Under the pieces are notes generated by a model. The model had not been told where the DNA came from. It saw only the letters and a list, made by a program, of their open reading frames with translations, and ran no database searches. DNA of 64,000 nucleotides, from positions 218,291-282,290 of the forward strand of contig NZ_LVCF01000038.1 in assembly GCF_001594145.1 (NCBI RefSeq), written 5' to 3'. Shown piece by piece: positions 37,977 to 47,535 of the stretch. Position 1 is the first letter of the stretch, and each line of letters begins with the position of its first letter. This DNA is from Branchiibius sp. NY16-3462-2. GTDB lineage: Bacteria > Actinomycetota > Actinomycetes > Actinomycetales > Dermatophilaceae. Both the position numbers and the translations under genes were made by a program.

Positions 37977-39398
37977 TTACACGAGAACGGACTCGTTGTC
38001 CCGGGGCGTCGCGTCCTGGCTACGCCGCGGAGACGAAGCATAGAAGTCCATGTCGTCGTAGCCGGTGGGTAGCGGAATGCCGAACTCGGTGCGGGCGTAC
38101 TCCGGAATCGTGTAGAGCACGGTCTCCGCGTCGTATTGCGCTTCGTTACGCGGAGTGTCCGCAAAGGGAAAACCGCCCGTCATGTCGGGCTGGTAGTCCT
38201 CTTTGAATCGACGCATGTTCTCGGCGTTCTCTCCGGTCAGAAGCGCGTTCGCGTCGGCGGCCGCGTAGTTGGCGCATAGGTCGTAGAGGGTCCAACCGGC
38301 TCCCACAGCAGCGTGAATCGTGCCACCGCTGTACAAGCCTTCCTGCCCGGGGAAGAACACCTCGAGATGCAACTTGGGGTGACCCCGGCGGTACTGCACG
38401 ATGTCGTCGGGAAGGAAGTCGTAGTGAACCTGGTAGCCGGTCGCGAAGACGATGACGTCGACATCCTCGGTAGTCTCGTCGCCGAAGTGCACGGTCGAGC
38501 CATCGATCCGGACGATGTCAGGTCGACGGGTGAGGAGACCATGGGTGAAGGCGTGCAGCACCGTGTTACTCACAATCGGGTGGGTTTCGCCGATCGGACC
38601 CTCTGGCACCGGCAGCCCGTAGGCGCTCAGATCGCCGACGGTGGCAACGATCAGATCCATGAAGTCCTCGGGCTTCATATCTGCCATCCACGGTCGCTGC
38701 GCGATAGCGGCGCGACCGTCGAGGAAGTCCGGCAGCGCGACGCCGAAGATCTGCTTGGGGAAGAACCAGTACGGCCTGCGGGTCGACAGGAACGCCGCCG
38801 AAGCGTGGAAGGCCGCATCAGAGGCGATGTCCACTCCGCTGTTTCCGGCGCCGACAACCAGGACGCGCTTGCCGTCGAACAGCTTGGGGGAGCGGTAATC
38901 CTTGGAGTGAATGGCCGTTCCGGTGAACCCGGCCAGTCCTTCGATCTGCGGCAGTTGCGGTCGCCACTGGGTGCCGATCGCGCTATAGACACCGCGGTAG
39001 TCACGCATCTCGCCGGTGGACAGTCGCACGCGGTAGTAGCGCCCCTGGTCGCTGTCGATGGGTTCTACCTGCTCGACGGAGGTGTCGAACTGGCACAACT
39101 CGTCCAGTTCGAACTCCCGGGCAAAGTCGCGGATGTAGTCGCGTAGTTCCGACCACTTCGGGTACATCGCAAGCTCGTCGGACATCGGGTAGCCGACGAA
39201 GCCACCGGCGATACGCGAGGAGATCATGCTGCACGTCTCGTACATCGGGGTGCCCGGATTGTCGATGTCCCAGAGGCCGCCGACGGAGTGGTGCCGCTCG
39301 ACGATGTCGACATCGATGCCGTAGCGGCGGAAGGCTCTCGCCGCGATCAGGCCGTTCGGGCCGGCGCCGATGATGAGGAAGCGGGTGGGCAGGGTCAT
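37977..39398 (-). CDS. Flavin-containing monooxygenase
   Basis: 473 residues with two dinucleotide-binding motifs, IIGAGPNGLIAARAF at the N-terminus for FAD and VLVVGAGNSGVDIASD near residue 175 for NADPH. Between them FTGTAIHSKDY matches the FMO fingerprint FxGxxxHxxxY rather than the Baeyer-Villiger version. VFATGYQVHYDF is also typical. It oxygenates a nucleophilic or ketone substrate of unknown identity. It starts at the ATG at 39398 with AAGGAG upstream. It lies 49 bases downstream of an SDR gene and is probably in the same operon. Confidence 0.88.
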   Translation of the reverse strand: MTLPTRFLIIGAGPNGLIAARAFRRYGIDVDIVERHHSVGGLWDIDNPGTPMYETCSMISSRIAGGFVGYPMSDELAMYPKWSELRDYIRDFAREFELDELCQFDTSVEQVEPIDSDQGRYYRVRLSTGEMRDYRGVYSAIGTQWRPQLPQIEGLAGFTGTAIHSKDYRSPKLFDGKRVLVVGAGNSGVDIASDAAFHASAAFLSTRRPYWFFPKQIFGVALPDFLDGRAAIAQRPWMADMKPEDFMDLIVATVGDLSAYGLPVPEGPIGETHPIVSNTVLHAFTHGLLTRRPDIVRIDGSTVHFGDETTEDVDVIVFATGYQVHYDFLPDDIVQYRRGHPKLHLEVFFPGQEGLYSGGTIHAAVGAGWTLYDLCANYAAADANALLTGENAENMRRFKEDYQPDMTGGFPFADTPRNEAQYDAETVLYTIPEYARTEFGIPLPTGYDDMDFYASSPRRSQDATPRDNESVLV

Positions 39399-39447
39399 GA
39401 GTGCGTTCTCCTTGATGAGATGGGGTTGGTGGCAGGCGGAAGCGATG

Positions 39448-40224
39448 TCAGGTGAGGATGGCTCCGCCGTCGACCGACAGGGTCTGGGCGGTGATGTTCT
39501 TCGCGCGGTCGCTGAGCAGGAAGCCGACTGCTTCGGCGACGTCCTGGGGTTCCTGGGGACGCCCCATCGGAATCAGTTGCGCGACCATTCCCGCGAAGAC
39601 CGTCTCGTGGGGAACGTCGCGCACACTCGGATCCAGCTCTTTGAGAGCGTCGATCGCCGTCCGCCACATGTCGGTGTAGATGACCCCGGGCATCACACTG
39701 TTCGAGCGGATTCCGCGGGGCGCACCGATGCGGGCAACGCTGTGGCTCAGTTCAATGACGGCTGCCTTGGATGAGCCGTAGTCCGTAAGAAGGTCATTGC
39801 CGGAGCGTGCTGCGACCGACGACAGATGGACGATCGAAGCGGGAGGTGCAGCGTGCGCCAGGAACTGCTGTGACATCAGGAACGCACCGCGAACGTTGAT
39901 CGCAAAAGTCCGGTCCCAATGCTCTGACGTCATGGTCTGGAGCGGGATGAACGTTCCAACACCGGCGGCGTTGACCAGGCCTTTCAGATCCCCTTCCGCC
40001 ACAGCGGCCTCGACCGTGGCGGCGACGTCCCCGGGGCTGCTCACGTCGCACACGACGGGCAGCACCCGTGCCCTGCCAGCGTGGCTCCATTCATCGGTAA
40101 CGGCCGCGAGCTGCTCGCCCCGGACGTCGGCGGCGATGATGACGTCGTAGTCATCGACCAGTCGGGCGACGATGGCCGACCCCAGGCCGCCGGATGCGCC
40201 GGTGACGATGGCGGTGTCACTCAT
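39448..40224 (-). CDS. Short-chain dehydrogenase/reductase
   Basis: 258 residues, classical SDR: TGASGGLGSAIVARL for NAD(P), NAAGVGTF, the catalytic Ser in IVHLSSVAARSG, and YGSSKAAVIELSHSVAR with the YxxxK pair. The C-terminal SVDGGAILT is typical. It probably oxidises an alcohol or reduces a ketone in the same pathway as the adjacent monooxygenase. It is divergent from the LysR regulator. Confidence 0.9.
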   Translation of the reverse strand: MSDTAIVTGASGGLGSAIVARLVDDYDVIIAADVRGEQLAAVTDEWSHAGRARVLPVVCDVSSPGDVAATVEAAVAEGDLKGLVNAAGVGTFIPLQTMTSEHWDRTFAINVRGAFLMSQQFLAHAAPPASIVHLSSVAARSGNDLLTDYGSSKAAVIELSHSVARIGAPRGIRSNSVMPGVIYTDMWRTAIDALKELDPSVRDVPHETVFAGMVAQLIPMGRPQEPQDVAEAVGFLLSDRAKNITAQTLSVDGGAILT

Positions 40225-40397
40225 GGTGTCCTCTCATGATCAATCCGCGGTGCGTGCGCCTCGCGTTGTTCGAGTGTTGTGCGTCACATTGGGTGGCGTA
40301 CAGGTCGAATCCCGTGGGCCTGCGTACGCCGGTGTTAATGCGGTCGGCCACGTAGGTGCCTAGCCTTGACCCACCTGCAATGAAGGAGGTGCTGGCC

Positions 40398-41306
40398 GTG
40401 TACGAGAACGCCGCCCGTCTCGACATCGGCCTGCGCGGACTTCACGCCTTCGTGGTCCTGGCCGAGGAAAGGCACTTCAGCCACGCTGCTGCTCGACTTT
40501 TCGTGACGCCGCCCGCGCTCAGCCAGCAGATCCGTCGTATCGAGTCGTCGCTCAACGTGCGCCTGATCGATCGCGAGGCGCGGCCCCTTGAACTCACCGA
40601 CGCAGGGCGTCTGCTGCTGGAACATGCTCGGCGGATCCTTCAGGAAGGTGAGGACCTGGCCGGCGGCCTCGCCCGGGTGCGCCGTCGCGAATCATCAACG
40701 CTGAGAATCGGATTCGTGACGGGAGCAGCGGGGGCGCTCACGGGGAGCATCCTCAATGCGCTGACCTGTGCCTTTGAGCTGGAGCAGATCGCCTGGACCA
40801 AGCAGACGGCAGCCGTGGCGTCGGGTGAGGTCGACGCCGCGTTCGTACGTCCGCCGCTGCCAGCGACCGGCGGGATCGAGTTGCTGACCGTTGTCGTCGA
40901 GCCGCGACTGGCGATGCTTCCGCCGGGCCACCCGTTGGCCGGGCGGTCATCCTTGTCGGTTCTCGAACTTAACGGCGAGGTGCACGTAACGACCGATCGC
41001 ATGCCATCGGAATGGCTCGCCTGGTGGTCGGTTGACCCGCGCCCCGACGGCCGGCGGGTGACGTTCGGACCGGTCGTCCACACCATGGACGAACAGGTCC
41101 AGACCGTTGCCGCCGGCCTGGCCGTCGGTATCACGGCCGCATCGATCGCCGATCTCTACGCAGGATCGGGGGTCGTTTTCGTTCCCTTGGACGATGTCGA
41201 GCCATGCACCGTCGCGTTGTGCACACGGTCCCGGGACAGCCACCCAGGAGTCACCGAACTGCGGCGGGTCGTGTCGGAGCTGGGCGCGGGGCACGCGGCG
41301 ATCTAG
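40398..41306 (+). CDS. LysR-family transcriptional regulator
   Basis: 302 residues. The N-terminal winged helix is LHAFVVLAEERHFSHAAARL and LSQQIRRIESSLNVRLIDR, followed by an effector-binding domain. I choose the GTG at 40398 because AAGGAGGT lies 8 bases upstream; the earlier ATG at 40380 overlaps that site. Divergent orientation from the SDR-monooxygenase operon, with about 170 bases between the starts, suggests that it controls that operon. No convincing T-N11-A dyad was picked out. Confidence 0.9.
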   Translation: MYENAARLDIGLRGLHAFVVLAEERHFSHAAARLFVTPPALSQQIRRIESSLNVRLIDREARPLELTDAGRLLLEHARRILQEGEDLAGGLARVRRRESSTLRIGFVTGAAGALTGSILNALTCAFELEQIAWTKQTAAVASGEVDAAFVRPPLPATGGIELLTVVVEPRLAMLPPGHPLAGRSSLSVLELNGEVHVTTDRMPSEWLAWWSVDPRPDGRRVTFGPVVHTMDEQVQTVAAGLAVGITAASIADLYAGSGVVFVPLDDVEPCTVALCTRSRDSHPGVTELRRVVSELGAGHAAI

Positions 41307-41384
41307 CTGCCGCCGGCCGCACCCGAGGTGTTGGGGGTGCGCTGCACGGCCGAGGACCTTGAGCCGGTTGACTGATCCGGCGGG

Positions 41385-42959
41385 TTACGAAGCGCTCTGT
41401 GCGAGATCAGCGAGTTCCTCGCGCAGTTGCCGTTTGAGGATCTTGCCCGAGGGGTTCTTCGGCAGAGCGTCGGTGATCACCACATACTTCGGCGTCTTGT
41501 AGCCGGCCAGCACACCTCGGGCGTGTGCGATCAGGTCGTCTTCGGTGGCGCTCTCGCCGTCCTTGAGCACCACGACCGCCGTGACCGCTTCGACCCAGTG
41601 CGGATGCGGTACGGCGAATACCGCCACCTCGGCAACCGCGGGGTGGGTGTAGATCGCTTCCTCGACCTCTCGCGTGGCGACGTTCTCGCCACCGGTCTTG
41701 ATCATGTCTTTCTTGCGATCGACGACGTAGAGGTAGCCATTGATGTCCATGTAGCCCAGATCGCCGGAGTGGAACCATCCGCCACTGAACGCCAGGGCTG
41801 TCTTCTCTGGTTGTTCGTAATAGCCGAGGGTGGCATGTGGTGTGCGGTGGCAGATCTCACCGATCTCACCCGGTGCGACCTCGTGGTTGTCGTCGTCGAG
41901 GATCCGGGTCTCCACGTTCAGCGCGGGACGGCCGGCGGAACCGGCTCGCGCCACCTGGTCCTCAGGCCCGAGAAGGGTTCCCAGCGGCGCGATCTCGGTC
42001 TGTCCGTAGAAATTCCACAACCGGGTTTCCGGTAGACGCTCGTGCATCTCCTTCAGGATCGCCACCGGCATCGGTGACGCTCCGTAATAACCCTTCGCCA
42101 GCGATGACAGATCGGTCGAGTCGAACGCCGGCGAGCGCAGTAACCCGATCCACACCGTGGGCGGGGCGAAGAACTTGGTGACGCCGTACTTCTCGATGGC
42201 GGACAGCACCGCAGTCGGCTCGGGCGCGGGCAGGATGATCGAGGTGGCCCCGAGGTAGACGTCCACGCCGAGAAAACAGTCCAACTGGGCGCAGTGGTAG
42301 AGCGGCAGCGTGTGCAACTCGACGTCGTCCGCGCTCATCTCGCCGCCCACGACGCACGACACGTAGTGCCACATCAGCGAACGGCTCGACAGCAGAGCGC
42401 CTTTCGGGCGTGACTCGGTGCCCGAGGTGAACATCATGCGCACCGGATCGTCGTCGGCCACGTCGATGGGTGGGCATCCCCCGTCGTACGACGTCCACTG
42501 GCTGAGTGCCGACCACCCGTCGGGCGCGGCGCCGATAGCCATCCGCACCGCCACCGGTCCTGCCTCCGCGATGGCCTTTTCGGCAGTGGGAATCAAGGCG
42601 TCCTCTACCACGAACCCCGTGGCACCCGAATGCTGCAGGATGAAGGCGATCTCGCTCGCGGTGAGCATGAAGTTGATCGGCACCAGGATCACCCCGGCCC
42701 GCGCGGCGGCGAAGTCCAGGACGGCGTACTGCCAGCAGTTGTGCGCCAACAGGGCCAGGCGGTCACCCTTGGCCAGGCCCGCCGACACGATGGCCGCGGC
42801 GGTCCGGTCGACCGTGGCCTCCAACTCGGCGAACGTCAAGGTCGTATCACCGTCGATGATCGCTGCCTTGTCCGGGAAACGCTGGGCGCTGCGACGGGTC
42901 ATATCACTCAGACTGTGCCGACGGGCGATGGCGATCTCTGGCGATTCGGGAGTGGTCAC
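41385..42959 (-). CDS. Class I adenylate-forming acyl-CoA synthetase
   Basis: 524 residues. Adenylation motifs: MMFTSGTESRPKGALLSSR (P-loop), NFYGQTEIAPLGTLLG, FHSGDLGYMDINGYLYVVDR, and the C-terminal lysine region PKNPSGKILKRQL. It activates a carboxylic acid (fatty or aromatic) to the acyl-CoA via an acyl-AMP. It starts at a GTG with AAGGAG upstream. It is convergent with the LysR gene and may supply CoA thioesters from the adjacent oxidation genes. Confidence 0.9.
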   Translation of the reverse strand: MTTPESPEIAIARRHSLSDMTRRSAQRFPDKAAIIDGDTTLTFAELEATVDRTAAAIVSAGLAKGDRLALLAHNCWQYAVLDFAAARAGVILVPINFMLTASEIAFILQHSGATGFVVEDALIPTAEKAIAEAGPVAVRMAIGAAPDGWSALSQWTSYDGGCPPIDVADDDPVRMMFTSGTESRPKGALLSSRSLMWHYVSCVVGGEMSADDVELHTLPLYHCAQLDCFLGVDVYLGATSIILPAPEPTAVLSAIEKYGVTKFFAPPTVWIGLLRSPAFDSTDLSSLAKGYYGASPMPVAILKEMHERLPETRLWNFYGQTEIAPLGTLLGPEDQVARAGSAGRPALNVETRILDDDNHEVAPGEIGEICHRTPHATLGYYEQPEKTALAFSGGWFHSGDLGYMDINGYLYVVDRKKDMIKTGGENVATREVEEAIYTHPAVAEVAVFAVPHPHWVEAVTAVVVLKDGESATEDDLIAHARGVLAGYKTPKYVVITDALPKNPSGKILKRQLREELADLAQSAS

Positions 42960-43028
42960 GGTGTCTCCTTCGACCTCGTAGCGGCTGCTGAGTCGAACGT
43001 ACCTTCCGGGCTCGCCGACGCCCAGTGG

Positions 43029-43799
43029 TCAGGCGGCAGGTAGCTGCCAGCCCGGGCCTGTTGCTGCGAGCTGCACGAGAGACGTGTCGGGTGCGACCGC
43101 CGTCAATGACGAAGCGAAAAGCTCTGCGGGAGAGTGCATCCAGTCCAGCCGCCGCAGGTTCAACCCCACCGCGTGCAGCGTGCCGTAATGAATCGGAACC
43201 ACGAAGCGAGGTCGTACCACCCGGCAGACTTTCGCGGCGCCAACGGCGTCCAGGTGGCCGGCCGACAGGCGTGGTCCCCAGCCGTGAATGGGCAGCAGCA
43301 CGACATCGATGCGCCCGCCGGCCCACTCGGCCAGGTGTTCCATCTCGGGGTAGTCAGCGGTGTCGCCGGCGAACCAGACGGTCCCCGACGGGCAGCGCAA
43401 CAGGAAGCCGTGCGCATCGATCGGTCGTCCCGGCAACGGGCGGGCGTGGTGTTCGGCGGGGACGAGACGGACTTCCGTGGCGCCTGACCCCGGTATGCGC
43501 TGCCAGTCCGAGGAGATCCCTGCACTCCCGATGCCCCTGTCGGACAACCAGTTCGCGACGTTCGCCGACGCGAGGACGGGCGTCTCCGGCAGCAGTCGCA
43601 GGGAGGCAACGTCGGCGTGGTCCAGATGGAGGTGCGACAACAAGATCGCATCCACACCTGACCAGTCGGCGGCACGCGGCGGGGGAGTGACCCGGCGCAG
43701 GAGGCCAACGTGGTTGCGCAGCAAGGGATCGGTGAGGACCCGGGTGCCGTCGAGGTCGATAACGACGGTCGAGTGCCCCAGCCAGCGGACATCGATCAC
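43029..43799 (-). CDS. Metallo-beta-lactamase-fold hydrolase (UlaG/YtnP-like)
   Basis: 256 residues. The metal-binding motif is LLSHLHLDHAD (HxHxDH, near residue 55). Other features are WLGHSTVVIDLDGTRVLTDP at the N-terminus, WFAGDTADYPEMEHLAEW and VPIHYGTLHA near the C-terminus. The substrate is unknown. The start GTG (43799) overlaps the stop of the upstream membrane phosphatase in GTGA, so expression is coupled. A longer open frame upstream lies inside the neighbour and is discarded. Confidence 0.87.
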   Translation of the reverse strand: MIDVRWLGHSTVVIDLDGTRVLTDPLLRNHVGLLRRVTPPPRAADWSGVDAILLSHLHLDHADVASLRLLPETPVLASANVANWLSDRGIGSAGISSDWQRIPGSGATEVRLVPAEHHARPLPGRPIDAHGFLLRCPSGTVWFAGDTADYPEMEHLAEWAGGRIDVVLLPIHGWGPRLSAGHLDAVGAAKVCRVVRPRFVVPIHYGTLHAVGLNLRRLDWMHSPAELFASSLTAVAPDTSLVQLAATGPGWQLPAA

Positions 43800-45856
43800 G
43801 ACGATGCGTCCAGCGCCGCACGCCACCGCTGGAGTTGCCGGTGCAGCGCCACCGGTCCGACCGGGATATCGGACCCGTCGACCTCGGACAACAGGTCCGG
43901 ATCCAGCGGCCACGCACTGGGATGCACCAGCAACGCCTGGTTCTGCGGGCCACCGATTCCACCGTGCGAACCCACCTGGTGCTCGAACGCGTGGATCCGA
44001 CCGCGATCATCCACCGTCGAAATGATCACCAGGTCACCCGAGCGGGTCACGCCGTGCAAGCGGATCAGGTCGGGCGCCGTACGGGAGGGATAGCCGATCA
44101 GCGGATCGTCACCCTCCACCGTCCCGGTGGTCAGGTGACGGAGACCCGACGGGCCGAAGACGATCGGTTGACCGTCGTCCTCGGTGACCATCACCAGGCC
44201 AACACCGGGCGTCGCTACCAGCCCGGGGATCAGCCGCGGCCAGCGCTGTGTCACCTCGGCCAGCGCTGGTCGCTGCGCCAGCCGGGGGAACCACACCATT
44301 CCCAGATTGCCCCCGCCGGTGACCGCCACCTCTGGCAGCTTCGCGGGTGGGTCGTCCTGGTTCCGGTCAGGACCGAGAACGGGACCCTCAGGAGGCCGAT
44401 CACCCTTGCCCACAAGGGAATTGATCAAGGCGTTGACCGGACCCCACTCCTCGCCCGCAGTGTGCGCGATGATCGAGACCTCGTCCGGCGACGCCGACAT
44501 CAAGGACGTCACGTGGTCGGGGAAGGAGGTCCCGGTGAGTTGGGCGAACGTCTCGCCCAGGCTCTGGCCATGGTCGGAAATCACCACCAGCTCGTACTCG
44601 CGGTTGCTGGAGTGCGCGACCTGCTGCAGCAATGCAAGAGCCCCGTCCAGTCCCTCGAGCGCGCGCATCGACTCCGGCCGTTCGGGACCAGCGTGGTGCG
44701 CGATCTCGTCGTAGTCCACGAAGTCGACGAAGATGATCGGCCGTCCGGCGGACATTTCTTGCGCGATGATCGACAGGTTCAGCTTGCGTAGCAAGACATT
44801 GGTGAGACCGCGCAGTGCGACATAGCTGCCCGACCGGGAGATCCGTGGTTGCACATCGCGAACCTTCTGCTGGTGGGCCTGGTAGAGCTCCTTGACCATC
44901 TCGCCGACGGTCAGGACCAGGGCGCCCGGCAGGAGGAGGGGCCGGGAGAAGAAATTGACGTACGTCGCGCCCGAGCCCAGCCCGCGACTGCCCGTGGCGT
45001 GGCTGATGGTCAGGTAGGCCTGCGAGGCTTCGCCGCCGAACGTCGTACTGATCGCAGTGCCGCCATCGCGCAACAGACCCTTACCGGGTGAGAACCGTTC
45101 CTCGATCAAGCGGGCATCGGACGGTCGGCTCACGGCCAGCAGGCGCCCGGTGTCGCGGTCCCACCACCGGAACGCGGGCACCTGGGCGTCGTCGCCGTGC
45201 AGCACCCCGGCCATGGTGGCCGGTGTGGTCGAGGGCACCGTCTTCCACCAGGTGTCCAGCCGATGCGTGCTGCCCAGCCAACGGTCCAGGTTGGGTGCCT
45301 GACCAGCCTCGATGGCCCGGTTCAACACGTCCGGAGAGACCCCGTCGAGTTGCACCACGAGCAACCCGCGACCCCCGGTGCGCGGCGACGTGCGCTTCCG
45401 GGTGGCGGCCCCGACGATGTAGCTGCTGTCGGTCGAGCCGACCAACCACCGGGCCAGCGCCAGGATCGCGGCAGCCACCACCATCGCTTTGGTCACCGGC
45501 CACCAGCCGACCTCGGTCCCACCCGCGGCGACGATGACGACAACGACGAAGACAGCCAATTGCGCTCCGAGGCCGAGAACAAGGGCCAGGATGGCGCTGC
45601 CCCGGGCTGCCACCCGCCGCAGGATCGGGCTGAGTACGAGTTCGATGAGAGCGAATCCCACGGCCAGCGTCAGGAGCAGCAACGGGAAGCTCCGCACGCT
45701 GTCGATTCCCGCGACCGCCAGGCCGACGCTGAACGCGAGGCCGGCCAGCAGGACCGACCAGAACGCCGTGAAGACGTCCCTCAGGCGTGGCCGGGGTGAC
45801 GAAGATGCAGCAGTGGCGTTGTGGTCGGCCCAACCCGACGCTGGCAGCGAGGTCAC
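43796..45856 (-). CDS. Membrane alkaline-phosphatase-superfamily (type I phosphodiesterase-like) protein
   Basis: 686 residues. Residues about 28-140 form four hydrophobic segments (FTAFWSVLLAGLAFSVGLAV, FPLLLLTLAVGFALIELVL, LALVLGLGAQLAVFVVVVIV, AMVVAAAILALARWLVG). The rest is an alkaline-phosphatase-superfamily domain with VVQLDGVSPDVL, STTPATMAGVLHG (nucleophile Thr region), FVDFVDYDEIAHHAG and VVISDHGQSLGE as metal ligands. Relatives are often mis-named phage holin family because of the membrane part. It probably hydrolyses a phosphodiester near the membrane. Starts at GTG. Confidence 0.8.
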   Translation of the reverse strand: MTSLPASGWADHNATAASSSPRPRLRDVFTAFWSVLLAGLAFSVGLAVAGIDSVRSFPLLLLTLAVGFALIELVLSPILRRVAARGSAILALVLGLGAQLAVFVVVVIVAAGGTEVGWWPVTKAMVVAAAILALARWLVGSTDSSYIVGAATRKRTSPRTGGRGLLVVQLDGVSPDVLNRAIEAGQAPNLDRWLGSTHRLDTWWKTVPSTTPATMAGVLHGDDAQVPAFRWWDRDTGRLLAVSRPSDARLIEERFSPGKGLLRDGGTAISTTFGGEASQAYLTISHATGSRGLGSGATYVNFFSRPLLLPGALVLTVGEMVKELYQAHQQKVRDVQPRISRSGSYVALRGLTNVLLRKLNLSIIAQEMSAGRPIIFVDFVDYDEIAHHAGPERPESMRALEGLDGALALLQQVAHSSNREYELVVISDHGQSLGETFAQLTGTSFPDHVTSLMSASPDEVSIIAHTAGEEWGPVNALINSLVGKGDRPPEGPVLGPDRNQDDPPAKLPEVAVTGGGNLGMVWFPRLAQRPALAEVTQRWPRLIPGLVATPGVGLVMVTEDDGQPIVFGPSGLRHLTTGTVEGDDPLIGYPSRTAPDLIRLHGVTRSGDLVIISTVDDRGRIHAFEHQVGSHGGIGGPQNQALLVHPSAWPLDPDLLSEVDGSDIPVGPVALHRQLQRWRAALDASS

Positions 45857-45886
45857 GTGCCCATTCTCCTCAGCGCTACTCCCGGG

Positions 45887-46732
45887 TTAGGTCGTTGGCG
45901 TCACCATCTCATGACCGCGTAGCTGGTCCAGCCGTCGCAACCGGTCCCGACCGGAGTCGGCGAGGCGGGAGACTGCGTCGCGTAAGAGCAGTTCCACGAC
46001 CACCGCGGTCGAGGTGATCCCACCGAAAGGGGAGGCCGACCAATCCGGAACCGTGAGGACGACGTCCGCGTCGGTGGCGGCAGGGGACATGCTGTGGTCG
46101 GTGACCAGGATGACGGTTGCTCTGCGCGTCCGGGCGTAGCTGACGACGTCGATGGTGGAGGTCTGGTAGGTCGCGACGTCGAAGGCCATCAGTACGGAGC
46201 GCGCGTCGAGGTCGACCAACAGGCTGGCATCCGTGCCGAGGGGGTCCCGCAGGAAGTGTGCGCCCGGACGGACGGTGTTGAGTGCCGCTGCGAAGAGTTC
46301 AGCGACAGTGCCGGTGAATCGGCCACCGACACAGAGCACCTCACGGTTGAGGTCGCACAACGACGTGAGGGCGGCCTCCCATTCCGAAGGGTGCTGGGCG
46401 CGAGCGGTATCGATGACCGAGTCGGCGAGCGCGCTGGCGGCCTCGGCGATGGGACTACCGCCGGCTTCCGTGGATCGGTCGGTGCGCGGCGTGCGGGCGA
46501 GGACATCGGCCGCGATCTCATCGCGAAGTCGCAGTTGGAGGTCGGCAAAACCGTTGTAACCCAGCGATGTTGCGAATCGGACCACTGTGGGTGCGCTGAC
46601 TCCGGCGGTCTTGGCCAGCGCCACTGTGCTGCCCAGACCGGCGCGCGGATAGTCCGCCAGTAGCGCGCGCCCGACCTTCCGCTCGGCGGGACTGAGGTCC
46701 CCGAGGTGATCGCGGATGGTGTCGGTGATCAT
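45887..46732 (-). CDS. RpiR/MurR-family transcriptional regulator
   Basis: 281 residues: an N-terminal HTH_6 domain (LSPAERKVGRALLADYP, ALAKTAGVSAPTVVRFATSLGYNGFADLQ) and a C-terminal SIS domain (VLCVGGRFTGTVAELFA, ATVILVTDHSMSPAA), which normally binds a phosphosugar or other effector. It overlaps the class II amidotransferase by 4 bases (ATGA). It diverges, with that gene, from the ligase-amidohydrolase-permease operon and is the likely regulator of both. Confidence 0.92.
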   Translation of the reverse strand: MITDTIRDHLGDLSPAERKVGRALLADYPRAGLGSTVALAKTAGVSAPTVVRFATSLGYNGFADLQLRLRDEIAADVLARTPRTDRSTEAGGSPIAEAASALADSVIDTARAQHPSEWEAALTSLCDLNREVLCVGGRFTGTVAELFAAALNTVRPGAHFLRDPLGTDASLLVDLDARSVLMAFDVATYQTSTIDVVSYARTRRATVILVTDHSMSPAATDADVVLTVPDWSASPFGGITSTAVVVELLLRDAVSRLADSGRDRLRRLDQLRGHEMVTPTT

Positions 46733-47535
46733 GCGGCCAGCCCGCGACTATCGATGGAGAGTTCGAGGGAGGCGAGGTCGACCGTGCTGATCGAGTCCTC
46801 CGGCAGCGGTGTCCAGGAGTCGCTGCCCAGGCCAGCGGAAGTGAACACCCAACCTCCCCCCGCGACAGCGCGGTAGCTCATCCGGAAGTAGACCTCGGAG
46901 TGGTCCAGCGGCATCTCTTCCGGACCGAGACCGCTGGCCCGGAAGTCCTCCCAGGGCACCTTCGCCAAGCTGCTGGAATGGATAACACACAGCGAATCTG
47001 CTGTGAGGGCAACGGCGTTCAGGCTAGCCTCGGGGTACGCCGATCGGAGAGTCCGCACGGTGCGCGCCGCCGCGTCGCTCAGGTCGCCGGACTCCGACAG
47101 ATGGCGTCGCAACAACATGAAGTACATCTCGCTGTCGGTCGTGCCGCTCAGAGCGGCCCGCTCGTCATCGGTCAACAACTGGCGCAGGGCATCGGTCGGG
47201 ACGATGGATCCGTTGTGCGCCAGCGCTAGTGTCCCGTCGGTGAACGGGTGGGCGTTCATCGGACTGATGGCCATGGCATCGGTGGCCAGTCGCAGGTGGA
47301 CGATGCGCGCACCGGCCGGGTCCCCCTCCAGCACCCGCTGGAGGCGGTCCTGCGTGTGGGCCGGCGAGGCGTCCCGCATCCGCTGGATCGATTGGCCGGG
47401 TGCATCGACCCACGCCGATCCCCATCCGTCGTCGTGCAGCAGGGACATCCGCTCAAAGCGCCGGGTCTGCGGCGCACCGAGCACCTGACGGGTCGTGACG
47501 GCGGTCGGCGTGGCGTGCGCGAGGAGTCGGCACAC
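46729..47535 (-). CDS. Class II glutamine amidotransferase-like hydrolase (EgtC-type)
   Basis: 268 residues. After removal of the initiator the protein starts with Cys2 (CRLLAHATP), the Ntn nucleophile. Further motifs are DDGWGSAWV, HLRLATDAMAISPMNAHPF, LALAHNGSIV and SGTTDSEMYFMLL. EgtC, the closest named relative by pattern, hydrolyses a gamma-glutamyl amide. No ergothioneine genes are nearby. Here the partner is more likely the divergent glutamine-synthetase-like ligase, whose gamma-glutamyl product it could cleave. Starts at GTG with GGAGG upstream. Confidence 0.88.
   Translation of the reverse strand: MCRLLAHATPTAVTTRQVLGAPQTRRFERMSLLHDDGWGSAWVDAPGQSIQRMRDASPAHTQDRLQRVLEGDPAGARIVHLRLATDAMAISPMNAHPFTDGTLALAHNGSIVPTDALRQLLTDDERAALSGTTDSEMYFMLLRRHLSESGDLSDAAARTVRTLRSAYPEASLNAVALTADSLCVIHSSSLAKVPWEDFRASGLGPEEMPLDHSEVYFRMSYRAVAGGGWVFTSAGLGSDSWTPLPEDSISTVDLASLELSIDSRGLAA

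Noticed and set aside
41318..41341. Small hairpin after the LysR gene (CGCACCC/GGGTGCG)
   Set aside because: A 7-bp stem with no T tract in very GC-rich sequence; too weak to list as a terminator.
46729..47535. Ergothioneine biosynthesis (EgtC)
   Set aside because: The N-terminal Cys amidotransferase looks EgtC-like, but no egtB, egtD or egtA-type neighbours are present; the divergent genes are a GS-type ligase, an amidohydrolase and a permease.
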